Assembly: GCA_903908265.1 (NCBI GenBank) | Contig: CAIVRI010000096.1 | Span: 1 to 60,017 of the forward strand | Direction: 5' to 3' | Origin: an uncultured Pseudomonadota bacterium | Lineage (GTDB): Bacteria; Pseudomonadota; Gammaproteobacteria; Steroidobacterales; Steroidobacteraceae | DNA length: 60,017 nucleotides | Part shown: in pieces, positions 16,973-24,574 of the stretch | How positions within the stretch are numbered: the first letter of the stretch is position 1 | Layout: every line of letters begins with the position of its first letter | Translations under genes and position numbers: made by a program | The notes under the pieces: generated by a model | Database searches by the model: none | Seen by the model: the letters and a program-made list of their open reading frames with translations, nothing else | What the model was told of the DNA's origin: nothing

Positions 16973-17695
16973 ATGGGTCGCATATTTGAAGTCCGCAAGC
17001 ATGCGATGTTCGCTCGCTGGAACCGCATGGCGAAACAGTTCCACCGTGTCAGCAAGGACATCGCTATCGCGGTTCGTTCGGGTGGCGCTGATCCGAATTC
17101 CAATCCCTCGTTGCGCCGCGTTATTCAGAATGCCCGCGCAGTCAACATGCCGAAGGACAAAGTCGAGGCCGCAATCAAGCGCGCCGGTGGCAAAGACGCC
17201 GAAAATTTCTCGCTCGTGATCTATGAGGGCTATGGGCCCCATGGCGTCGCGATCCTCGTTGAAACGGCCACCGATAACCCCACGCGCACGGTAGCCAGCA
17301 TCCGGCACATTTTTTCGAAATGGGGCTGCAATATGGGTGCTACCGGTAGCGTCGCCTTCCAATTCCGGGAAATGGGCGTGTTTCGACTCAATCCGCAGGA
17401 CATTGATCAGGACGACCTAGAGTTGTATCTGATGGACCATGGCCTCGAGGAAATGGGCGAGAGCACCGGCGAAAAGGGCGAACCGCAACTCGTGATTCGC
17501 TGCGCGTTCCCGGATTTCGGCCACGTTCAGAAAGCACTGGAGGATCGAGCTCTCACTCCGCTATCGGCAGGACGCGAGTTCGTGTGCCAAACTCCGACCG
17601 AACTCAGTGAAGAGGACGCAAAGGAAGTGCTTGAACTGATTGATAAGTTTGAGCAGGACGACGACGTCCAAAACGTCTTTCACTCGCTCGCTTGA
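16973..17695 (+). CDS. YebC/PmpR family protein, Bacteroidetes-like variant
   Basis: 240 residues. YebC-family proteins bind DNA in some species and act on ribosomes at proline-rich stretches in others. The N-terminus is [20 protein letters not shown] and not the usual MAGHSKWANIKHRK. The family core is clear: [42 protein letters not shown], and the C-terminus [11 protein letters not shown]. Both ends match, from memory, the subgroup found in Bacteroidetes. The frame stays open far upstream, but family alignment fixes the start at ATG 16973. It is followed by a cyclophilin gene whose start lies 11 bp beyond its stop. Confidence 0.88.
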   Translation: MGRIFEVRKHAMFARWNRMAKQFHRVSKDIAIAVRSGGADPNSNPSLRRVIQNARAVNMPKDKVEAAIKRAGGKDAENFSLVIYEGYGPHGVAILVETATDNPTRTVASIRHIFSKWGCNMGATGSVAFQFREMGVFRLNPQDIDQDDLELYLMDHGLEEMGESTGEKGEPQLVIRCAFPDFGHVQKALEDRALTPLSAGREFVCQTPTELSEEDAKEVLELIDKFEQDDDVQNVFHSLA

Positions 17696-17706
17696 GGTTT
17701 TATCGC

Positions 17707-18678
17707 ATGTTCTCGCTACGCTCGATCGCGCGCGGCGCTGCCGTTGCTACCGTGCTTGCCGCTGCATCCGCCGGGTCCCAGACACCGCCCACGCCCCCTA
17801 CCGAGGGCGCAGCGGTACCCGCAGAAACGGCGCCAGCGCCGGTGAAGGCGTCGCCAAAATTGATGACGATGAATGAATTGCTGGCCGCGTCAAAGCCATC
17901 AGACTGGCGCCAAACCAACCCGGAACATCTGCTGTATTTGTCATTGGCGACAGGCAAGGTGGTGATTGAACTCAATCCTAATTTTGCGCCCCGACATGTC
18001 GCAAATATTCTGAAGCTGGCCCGCGCGCATTGGTATGACGGCATTGCGGTGCTTCGAGTACAGGATAATTTTGTCGCGCAGTGGGGTGATCCACTAAATG
18101 CGAAGCCAGAAGTGGGCGAAAAACGGCTTCCCGCCGAATTCACACGACCTGCGGCCAATTTGCCGTTTGTCCGGTTAATTGATGTTGACACCTACGCCGC
18201 TGAAGTGGGCTTCTCTGACGGCATGCCAGTCGCTCGACGCGAGTGGGGTGGGTTAGGAGAAGCCTGGCCGGTGCATTGCTACGGCGCTGTTGGCGTCGGG
18301 CGTGACAACGACCCGGCTACCGCAGTCGGCACAGAGCTTTACGCGGTGATCGGTCAGGCACCGCGTCAGCTCGACCGCAATGCCGCCATTGTCGGCCGAG
18401 TCATCTTCGGTATGGAATTATTGTCTGCCTTACCCCGTGGCGGGGCTCCGCTCGGTTTTTATAACCAGCCCGAGCAGCGCGAGCCAATCCAGAGTGTGCG
18501 CGTAGCCGCTGATCTGCCGGCGTCAGAGCGCTTGCCCTTGGAAGTCTTCCGAACCGACACTAAAACCTTCCAAAAGTTGGTTGAGATTCGCCGCAATCGT
18601 CAGGACGCTTGGTACAAAGTGCCTGCTGGTCGAATCGATATCTGCAACGTGCCGATCCCCGTGCGCGAACGGCGCTGA
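17707..18678 (+). CDS. Exported cyclophilin-type peptidyl-prolyl isomerase
   Basis: About 323 residues. An N-terminal signal-like segment (SIARGAAVATVLAAASAGS) is followed by a Pro/Ala-rich linker and then a cyclophilin-like domain beginning YLSLATGKVVIELNPNFAPRHVANI with FYDGIAVLRVQDNFVAQWGDP-type features (here WYDGIAVLRVQDNFVAQ). The domain has a large insertion before the YGAVGVGRDND and ELYAVIGQAPRQLD segments, longer than E. coli PpiA, as in xanthomonad and caulobacterial secreted isomerases. ATG 17707 has GAGG 9 bp upstream; a TTG at 17692 overlapping the yebC stop is the alternative. Likely periplasmic protein folding; catalytic activity not certain. Confidence 0.82.
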   Translation: MFSLRSIARGAAVATVLAAASAGSQTPPTPPTEGAAVPAETAPAPVKASPKLMTMNELLAASKPSDWRQTNPEHLLYLSLATGKVVIELNPNFAPRHVANILKLARAHWYDGIAVLRVQDNFVAQWGDPLNAKPEVGEKRLPAEFTRPAANLPFVRLIDVDTYAAEVGFSDGMPVARREWGGLGEAWPVHCYGAVGVGRDNDPATAVGTELYAVIGQAPRQLDRNAAIVGRVIFGMELLSALPRGGAPLGFYNQPEQREPIQSVRVAADLPASERLPLEVFRTDTKTFQKLVEIRRNRQDAWYKVPAGRIDICNVPIPVRERR

Positions 18679-18747
18679 CCACGACCCGCAGGATGCGCAC
18701 TGCAGTTGCGAAGCGGATGGTCGTTGCCGAGCTCTGTAACTAATCCA

Positions 18748-20004
18748 TCAATCCCGCTGGGCGAATCCTGCAGCAATCTGATTTTGGCTGAGTTCGCCTT
18801 CCCACCGGGACACGACAAGCGCGGCAGTCGCGTTCCCGATCAAGTTGGTCACGGCGCGCGCTTCGCTCATGAAGCGGTCGATGCCGAGCAGCAGGGCGAT
18901 CGAGGCCACCGGGAGACTCGGCACAACCGCCAACGTCGCCGCCAGTGTAATAAAGCCACCGCCCGTGACGGCCGCAGCCCCCTTAGACGTCAGCATCGCG
19001 ATCACCAGGATGGTCATCTGCTGTCCGAGGCTTAGCGACACATCCAGTGCCTGCGCCAGGAAGATAGCCGCTAGCGATAGGTAGATGCACGTCCCATCAA
19101 GATTAAACGAATAGCCCGTGGGCACCACCAGCCCCACGGTAGTCGGACGGCAGCCGAGCCGCTCGAGTCGCTGGATGAGTGGCGCAAGAACACTCTCAGA
19201 AGACGACGTGCCAATGACTGTAAGGATCTCGGTGCGCAGGTAGCGCACAAGGCGAATAATGCGAAACCCGCTGAGGCGAGCGACGATACCGAGCACCACC
19301 AGCACAAACAACGCACAGGTCAGATAGAAAACGCCCATGAAGCGCGCGAGTGGCGCGAGACTGTGCCAGCCAAACTTTCCGACCGTAAATGCCATAGCGC
19401 CGAACGCACCAATTGGCGCAAGCCACATCACAAACCCTACCGCACGAAAAAGAATAACTGAGGCAGATTCAATCAAGCCGACGAATGGGCGCGCACGTTC
19501 TCCCGAAACTGCCGCTGAAAACCCAACTAAGATTGCAATAAGTAGCACTTGTAGCAATTCACCAGAAGTCAGCGCTGCGGGCAGAGTCGTTGGGATGATG
19601 TTCATCAAAAAACTGGAAATGCTTTGGCTTTCCGCCGCCGCCGCATACTGCGCGACTGCCGTGCCATCCAGTTGGCTGATATGCGCGTGGAAGCCCGCGC
19701 CCGGTTTGAGTACGTTGGCGACTAGCACCCCAAGCAATAAAGCGACGGTCGATAGTGCCTCAAAGTAAACAAGTGCTTTGATACCGATCCGCCCTACCCG
19801 GCGTAGATCCTGCATTTGCGCGATACCGAGTACGACCGTTGTAAACACGATCGGTGCAACCAGCATGCGGATGAGCTTAACGAAGCCGTCTCCGAGTGGC
19901 TTCAGTGCGACACCCAATGCCGGATCGGCTAGTCCGACCAGGACGCCGGCCGCTACCGCGGCCAGCACCCAGGTATAGAGCGGCTGCGACAGTCGTCGCG
20001 TCAC
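18748..20004 (-). CDS. Dicarboxylate/amino acid:cation symporter (DctA/GltP family)
   Basis: 418-residue DAACS-family carrier importing C4-dicarboxylates or acidic amino acids with H+ or Na+. Hallmarks are the serine-rich re-entrant loop (VIGTSSSESVLAPLI), the signature VVPTGYSFNLDGTCIYLSLA, and the second hairpin LTSKGAAAVTGGGFITLAATL. A conserved Asp/Arg-containing end (GIDRFMSEARAVTNLIGNATA) completes the transport core. The ATG lies one base after the pntB stop, so it is the last gene of the transhydrogenase operon. Substrate choice between malate/succinate and glutamate/aspartate cannot be settled by eye. Confidence 0.88.
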   Translation of the reverse strand: MTRRLSQPLYTWVLAAVAAGVLVGLADPALGVALKPLGDGFVKLIRMLVAPIVFTTVVLGIAQMQDLRRVGRIGIKALVYFEALSTVALLLGVLVANVLKPGAGFHAHISQLDGTAVAQYAAAAESQSISSFLMNIIPTTLPAALTSGELLQVLLIAILVGFSAAVSGERARPFVGLIESASVILFRAVGFVMWLAPIGAFGAMAFTVGKFGWHSLAPLARFMGVFYLTCALFVLVVLGIVARLSGFRIIRLVRYLRTEILTVIGTSSSESVLAPLIQRLERLGCRPTTVGLVVPTGYSFNLDGTCIYLSLAAIFLAQALDVSLSLGQQMTILVIAMLTSKGAAAVTGGGFITLAATLAVVPSLPVASIALLLGIDRFMSEARAVTNLIGNATAALVVSRWEGELSQNQIAAGFAQRD

Positions 20005-20005
20005 T

Positions 20006-21403
20006 TCAGTCGGCAGCCTTGACGGCTTGGATCAGCTGATTCACTGCGCCTTGCGCCTCGCCGTACAACATGCGGGTATTGTCCAGGTAGAACAACGCGT
20101 TTTCGATACCCGAAAAGCCTTGACCCTGACCACGCTTGATGACGATTACATTCTTCGCCTTGTCGGCGTCAAGTATGGGCATGCCGTAAATCGGGCTGGA
20201 CTTGTCATTTCTGGCAACCGGGTTGACGACATCGTTTGCGCCGATAATCAGCGCCACGTCTGCGGTCTCAAATTCCGCATTAATCTCTTCGAGATCGGAA
20301 ATCAGGTCGTAAGGGACACCTGCTTCTGCCAGTAGGACGTTCATGTGGCCTGGCATGCGGCCCGCTACCGGATGGATTGCGAACTTCACAGTCACCCCGC
20401 GGTTCTGCAGCAGTTGCGCCAACTCCCATACTTTGTGCTGCGCTTGACCCACAGCCATACCGTAACCCGGCACAACAATCATCTTTTGTGCATACGCCAT
20501 CATGACGCCGGCATCGCCCGCCTCGATGGGCTTCTGCGCGCCAGACACGGGACCCGTTGCGGCACTGCTAGCCTCGCCGAATCCCGAGAACAGTACGTTC
20601 CCTAGTGACCGGTTCATGGCTTTTGCCATTAACTGCGTTAGCAATGTGCCAGCTGACCCGACCACCATGCCAGCAATAATCATTGCGGCGTTCTGCAGCA
20701 CATAGCCTTCGAACGCGACGGCCAGTCCGGTGAGCGCGTTGTACAACGAAATCACTACCGGCATATCCGCGCCACCAATGGGCAACGTCATGGTAACGCC
20801 CAGCACGAGCGCCAGCACGAAGAACACACTGACGAACAGTGCTGAGGTGTTGTATCCAGTCGCAATCAGGAGGCCCAGAATCACTGCTACGCCAAGAATG
20901 AGCAGATTGAGAACCTGTTGGCCGGAGAAGCGGAAAGACTTTTTGATGAGACCCTGCAGCTTGCCGAAGGCAACGCAAGAACCGGACAACGACACAGCGC
21001 CGATCAGAGCACCGAGCACTGCCAATGCGCCGAAAGCGAGCCCTCGCTCCTCGCCACGGTACAGCTCCACTGCCGCAATTGCGGCCGCCGCACCGCCACC
21101 CATGCCGTTATACAGAGCAATCATCTGTGGCATGTCCGTCATGGCCACGCGCTTGCCCGACACCCAAGCCAATCCACCGCCGACCACGGTCGCGCCGATG
21201 ACCAACGCGAGATTGAGGTTCGGCTCCGCACCCAGATAGGTGACGAGCGTCGCGATCACCATGCCAAGGCCAGCCCAGAGGATGCCGCCGCGGGCGGTCG
21301 CGGGCGAACTCATCCGCTTCAGACCGGTGATGAACAGGAATGCCACAAGAATATAAGCCGCATCACGGATGAGAGTCGCGGCGGACAAATTAGAGAAGTC
21401 CAT
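20006..21403 (-). CDS. pntB: NAD(P) transhydrogenase subunit beta
   Basis: 465 residues. Eight or nine membrane helices form the proton channel (AYILVAFLFITGLKRMSSP, GGAAAAIAAVELY, GGADMPVVISLYNALTGLAVAFEG). They are followed by the cytosolic NADP(H)-binding domain III beginning IVVPGYGMAVGQAQHKVWEL with the GYGMAVGQAQ nucleotide motif and ending VIVIKRGQGQGFSG...ENALFYLDNTRMLYGEA. Together with the two alpha genes it makes the proton-motive-force-driven enzyme that reduces NADP+ with NADH. Its start overlaps the pntAB stop. Confidence 0.97.
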   Translation of the reverse strand: MDFSNLSAATLIRDAAYILVAFLFITGLKRMSSPATARGGILWAGLGMVIATLVTYLGAEPNLNLALVIGATVVGGGLAWVSGKRVAMTDMPQMIALYNGMGGGAAAAIAAVELYRGEERGLAFGALAVLGALIGAVSLSGSCVAFGKLQGLIKKSFRFSGQQVLNLLILGVAVILGLLIATGYNTSALFVSVFFVLALVLGVTMTLPIGGADMPVVISLYNALTGLAVAFEGYVLQNAAMIIAGMVVGSAGTLLTQLMAKAMNRSLGNVLFSGFGEASSAATGPVSGAQKPIEAGDAGVMMAYAQKMIVVPGYGMAVGQAQHKVWELAQLLQNRGVTVKFAIHPVAGRMPGHMNVLLAEAGVPYDLISDLEEINAEFETADVALIIGANDVVNPVARNDKSSPIYGMPILDADKAKNVIVIKRGQGQGFSGIENALFYLDNTRMLYGEAQGAVNQLIQAVKAAD

Positions 21404-21720
21404 TAGCGATGACCTCCACGTTGGCCTTTCCCGCTCGACTTAAACATTTCCAGCATGCGCTCCGTAACTACATAACCTCCCACTGCATTACCGGCGGCGA
21501 GGGCCACGCCAACAGTGCCTATTACGAGCTCGAGAAGACCTTGCGCCTGAAACAACGCCATCATTGCCCCGACGAGAACTACGCCATGCACAAAGTTGCT
21601 GCCAGACATCAAGGGGGTGTGCAGAATCACGGGGACTCGCGAGATCACCTCATAGCCGGTGAAGCCTGCGAGCATGAAAATGTAGATTGCAATTACGCCA
21701 TTCACAGAGTTCTCCTTCAA
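21403..21720 (-). CDS. pntAB: NAD(P) transhydrogenase subunit alpha, membrane part
   Basis: 105 residues with three hydrophobic helices (VIAIYIFMLAGFTGYEVISRVP, NFVHGVVLVGAMMALF, LELVIGTVGVALAAGNAVGGYVVTERML). This is the separate membrane segment of the alpha subunit in bacteria that split PntA into two chains. The HTPLMSGSNFVHG motif is family-typical. It overlaps pntAA by 4 bp and pntB by 1 bp, so all three are made in fixed ratio. Confidence 0.95.
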   Translation of the reverse strand: MKENSVNGVIAIYIFMLAGFTGYEVISRVPVILHTPLMSGSNFVHGVVLVGAMMALFQAQGLLELVIGTVGVALAAGNAVGGYVVTERMLEMFKSSGKGQRGGHR

Positions 21721-22859
21721 CCTGCCAACAGTTTTGCTGTCGGCTCGTGCTTGATCTCACCAGCGTGCGCAAGCGCAGTGCCGGCAAATACTTCGTCACT
21801 CCAATCAATGTTGAGTGCGCCACCTTTCAAAGCTGGGTTTAGCAGGTTGTATAGATTGCGCGCGTACATCTCAGAGGCGTGGTAAGCGAGCTGTGCCGGC
21901 AGATTGACTGGCCCCACAATCTTGACGCCCTTGTGGACTACTGTCTCGCCAGCACGGGTCAGTTCACAATTGCCGCCATTTTCAGCCAGAATATCTACGA
22001 TGACGGCACCGGCCTTCATGCGCTCTACTGCAGCCGTCGAGATGATGCGTGGTGCGGTTCTGCCAGGGACCCCAGCGGTGGTGACCACGACATCGGCGAC
22101 CGCAATACGCCCATCGAGGACTTCCTGCTGCTGCGCCTTTTCTTCCGCCGTTAACTCGCGGGCATAGCCGCCGACGCCCTCAGCGGTAACGCCCGTTTCG
22201 ACGAACTTAGCGCCGAGAGACTTCACCTGATCCCGGGTCGCGCTGCGAACGTCATAGGCCTCGACCACTGCACCGAGACGTTTAGCGGTTGCGATGGCCT
22301 GCAGGCCCGCTACACCGACGCCAATGACCAGCACCTGCGCCGGCCGAATGGTGCCGGCGGCAGTGGTGAGCATCGGGAAGAACTTATCGAGCGTGTTGGC
22401 TGCGATCAGTACCGCCTTATAGCCGGCGATTGCGGCCTGGGAGGACAGCGCATCCATCGATTGTGCACGGGAGATGCGTGGCACCAACTCCATCGCAAAA
22501 CTGGTGACCTTGCGATCTCGAAGGATCTTAACCGCTGCCAAATTGTTGTGCGGCTGCATGAAACCCGCATGGACCGTGCCTTCACGGACCATAGCGGCTT
22601 CCTCGGGCGTCAGTGGCTGCACTTTGAGCAGAACGTCCGCACGGGCGAAAACCTCTGCCGCGGAATCCACAAACTCGACATTGGCGTAGGCGGCGTCAGG
22701 GAACTGAGCCGAGAGGCCCGCGCCGCGTTCCATGACCACTCGGTGACCGAGCGTGGTGAATTTGTTAACAACCTCAGGAACAAGCGCTACACGCGCTTCC
22801 CCGACCTGAGTTTCACGGGGTACGCCCAGGATAAGTCCTGAGCCTGGAGACGACGACAT
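21717..22859 (-). CDS. pntAA: NAD(P) transhydrogenase subunit alpha, NAD-binding part
   Basis: 380 residues homologous to the soluble NAD(H)-binding domain I of transhydrogenase and to alanine dehydrogenase. It begins with GVPRETQVGEARVALVP; the second Rossmann motif is VLVIGVGVAGLQAIATAKRLGA with the acidic residue in VEAYDVRS that binds the adenosine ribose. The RDQVKSLGAKFVE stretch and TALIPGRxAP-type segment (here TAGVPGRTAPRI) fit the mobile loop. First gene of a four-gene operon with pntAB, pntB and the dicarboxylate carrier; 79 bp plus the HNH upstream region separate it from the divergent HNH gene. Confidence 0.96.
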   Translation of the reverse strand: MSSSPGSGLILGVPRETQVGEARVALVPEVVNKFTTLGHRVVMERGAGLSAQFPDAAYANVEFVDSAAEVFARADVLLKVQPLTPEEAAMVREGTVHAGFMQPHNNLAAVKILRDRKVTSFAMELVPRISRAQSMDALSSQAAIAGYKAVLIAANTLDKFFPMLTTAAGTIRPAQVLVIGVGVAGLQAIATAKRLGAVVEAYDVRSATRDQVKSLGAKFVETGVTAEGVGGYARELTAEEKAQQQEVLDGRIAVADVVVTTAGVPGRTAPRIISTAAVERMKAGAVIVDILAENGGNCELTRAGETVVHKGVKIVGPVNLPAQLAYHASEMYARNLYNLLNPALKGGALNIDWSDEVFAGTALAHAGEIKHEPTAKLLAG

Positions 22860-22992
22860 TGCAACGTTCTCCCACAGACCGACCGGCGCGGACGCTGCTG
22901 TTGGGCAACCGCCGATAGACCTTAGTTATTTCAATTTTATGAAGCGTCCTGCCGGGTTTGATTATGGCACAGGCGTTTCGTATCGTAGGGGG

Positions 22993-23676
22993 ATGAATTC
23001 GGGAAACCCGCATGCGTGGCCCGACCAGGCCGTGAATCCGGCCGACGCCTCGGGCGCCGGAGCCGCGTTGGCGACCCATGCCTTCGGCCAGCAGGCTTTA
23101 CGGACCGATATTTCGGGTATGCCGCTGGAATGGATTGATTACAGGGAATCCGTTCGTCTCTATTGTCTGGGCCAAGTGGCCTATACCAGCGGGACTACCC
23201 TGTATCGCGTCCACGGCGGCACGAATGCACGTACGGGGTTGCCCTCCATCATCGAAGTCAATTCCATAGTCGCAACCGTGGGGTACGCAGCCAATGCAGG
23301 TGCGCTGCGCGGCGATTACCTTCCCCCATTGAACAACGAAACGCTGTTCCGGCGCGACGGGTATACGTGCTTGTACTGCGGACTCAGGTTTCCCTCACAG
23401 CAGCTCTCGCGGGACCACGTACGTCCATTTTTCCTAGGTGGTGAGGACCTCTGGAATAACGTGGTCACTGCCTGCCGGCGGTGCAACAACGCCAAGGCGG
23501 CGCGCACCCCAGAGCAAGCGGGTATGCATCTGCTTGCCGTGCCTTTCACCCCGACGTACGCCGAATATATCTATCTCAAGGGACGGCGGGTGCTCGCAGA
23601 TCAAATGCAATACTTGGTTGCACATTTCCCGCGGACCAGTCCGCTGCACGGGCGCCTTCGCGCGTGGCTAAACTAA
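22993..23676 (+). CDS. HNH endonuclease family protein
   Basis: About 227 residues from ATG 22993. The C-terminal half is an HNH nuclease with a zinc ribbon: first Cys pair CLYCG, then SRDHVRPF with the catalytic DH, NNVVTACRRCNNAKA with the Asn and second Cys pair. The N-terminal half contains PLEWIDYRESVRLYCLGQVAY and an IEVNSIVAT segment shared by a family of chromosomal HNH proteins in gammaproteobacteria. The start is doubtful: ATG 22939 is in frame upstream and ATG 23119 downstream, and neither has a well-spaced ribosome-binding site. It ends 4 bp before the 5'-3' exonuclease gene, implying co-expression and a shared DNA-processing job. Confidence 0.83.
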   Translation: MNSGNPHAWPDQAVNPADASGAGAALATHAFGQQALRTDISGMPLEWIDYRESVRLYCLGQVAYTSGTTLYRVHGGTNARTGLPSIIEVNSIVATVGYAANAGALRGDYLPPLNNETLFRRDGYTCLYCGLRFPSQQLSRDHVRPFFLGGEDLWNNVVTACRRCNNAKAARTPEQAGMHLLAVPFTPTYAEYIYLKGRRVLADQMQYLVAHFPRTSPLHGRLRAWLN

Positions 23677-23680
23677 CCGG

Positions 23681-24574
23681 ATGAGTGATCTCTATCTCGT
23701 CGACGCTAGCTACTTCATTTTCAGAGCCTATTACTCGATGCCGCCCGATATGGCGGACCTTGATGGACGACCCGTAAACGCGCTGTATGGCTTTGCGCGA
23801 TTCTTGTCAGATCTGCTTGAGCAGGAACGTCCTCTGCATATTGCAATCGCATTCGATGAGAGCCTTTCAAGCTCGTTCCGGAATCGGATTTACCCGGCTT
23901 ACAAAGCCAACCGAGAACCGGCGCCTGCGGAATTAAAGGAGCAATTTTCTCGCTGCCGTGAACTCTGTGGCCACTTTGGCATCGCGCACTACAGCAGCCT
24001 TGAGTTTGAGGCAGACGACATTATTGGTGCATTGGCAACCCGTCTGCGGGCGAAAGGATATCGCTCCACCATCGTCACGCGCGACAAGGACTTGTCGCAA
24101 CTAATCCGTGCGGGGGACCAATTTTGGGACTATGCGGCAGGAGAGCGCATTGGTTATCACGAGATCCCAGAGCGGTTTGGCGTGCAGCCAGAGCGCGTCG
24201 CGGACTACCTCGCTCTCACCGGCGATGCGGTGGACAACATCCCTGGCGTGCCCGGTATAGGCAAAAAAACTGCCGCTGTTCTGTTGAAAGAGTTCACTTC
24301 GCTAGACGATCTGTACGACAACTTGCCGCGAGTCGCAGGTCTCGCTCTGCGCGGGGCAACCGGGGTTGCAGCCAAGCTGGTCGCACATCGCGAGGTGGCC
24401 TTTCTGGCGCGAGAGCTCACTCGTATTGCCTGCGATATGCCCCTTGAGGTGCAGCCCGGTGATGTGCGTCGAGGGCCGGTTAATCTGGTCGAGCTGGCTG
24501 CCTTCTACGACCGCGCTGACTTTGGCTCGATGCTGCGTCGCCAAGCCGAGCGCATTGCTGGCCGCTCCGCCTAG
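23681..24574 (+). CDS. Stand-alone 5'-3' exonuclease (flap-nuclease family)
   Basis: 297 residues equal to the N-terminal nuclease domain of DNA polymerase I, without the polymerase part. The metal-binding acidic residues are visible in LVDASYFIFRAYY, FEADDIIGALA, VTRDKDLSQLI and TGDAVDNIPGVPGIGKKTA. The last also forms the helix-3-turn-helix DNA-binding motif. Such proteins (ExoIX/Xni-like, or RNase HI/5'-nuclease homologues) remove RNA primers or flaps. This one keeps the full acidic set, more like the PolA domain than the reduced Xni. It converges on the next gene with stop codons sharing CTAG. Confidence 0.9.
   Translation: MSDLYLVDASYFIFRAYYSMPPDMADLDGRPVNALYGFARFLSDLLEQERPLHIAIAFDESLSSSFRNRIYPAYKANREPAPAELKEQFSRCRELCGHFGIAHYSSLEFEADDIIGALATRLRAKGYRSTIVTRDKDLSQLIRAGDQFWDYAAGERIGYHEIPERFGVQPERVADYLALTGDAVDNIPGVPGIGKKTAAVLLKEFTSLDDLYDNLPRVAGLALRGATGVAAKLVAHREVAFLARELTRIACDMPLEVQPGDVRRGPVNLVELAAFYDRADFGSMLRRQAERIAGRSA

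Noticed and set aside
22860-22992. Promoter for the divergent pntAA and HNH genes
   Set aside because: AT-rich stretch TTATTTCAATTTT exists, but no -35/-10 pair with correct spacing could be supported on either strand.
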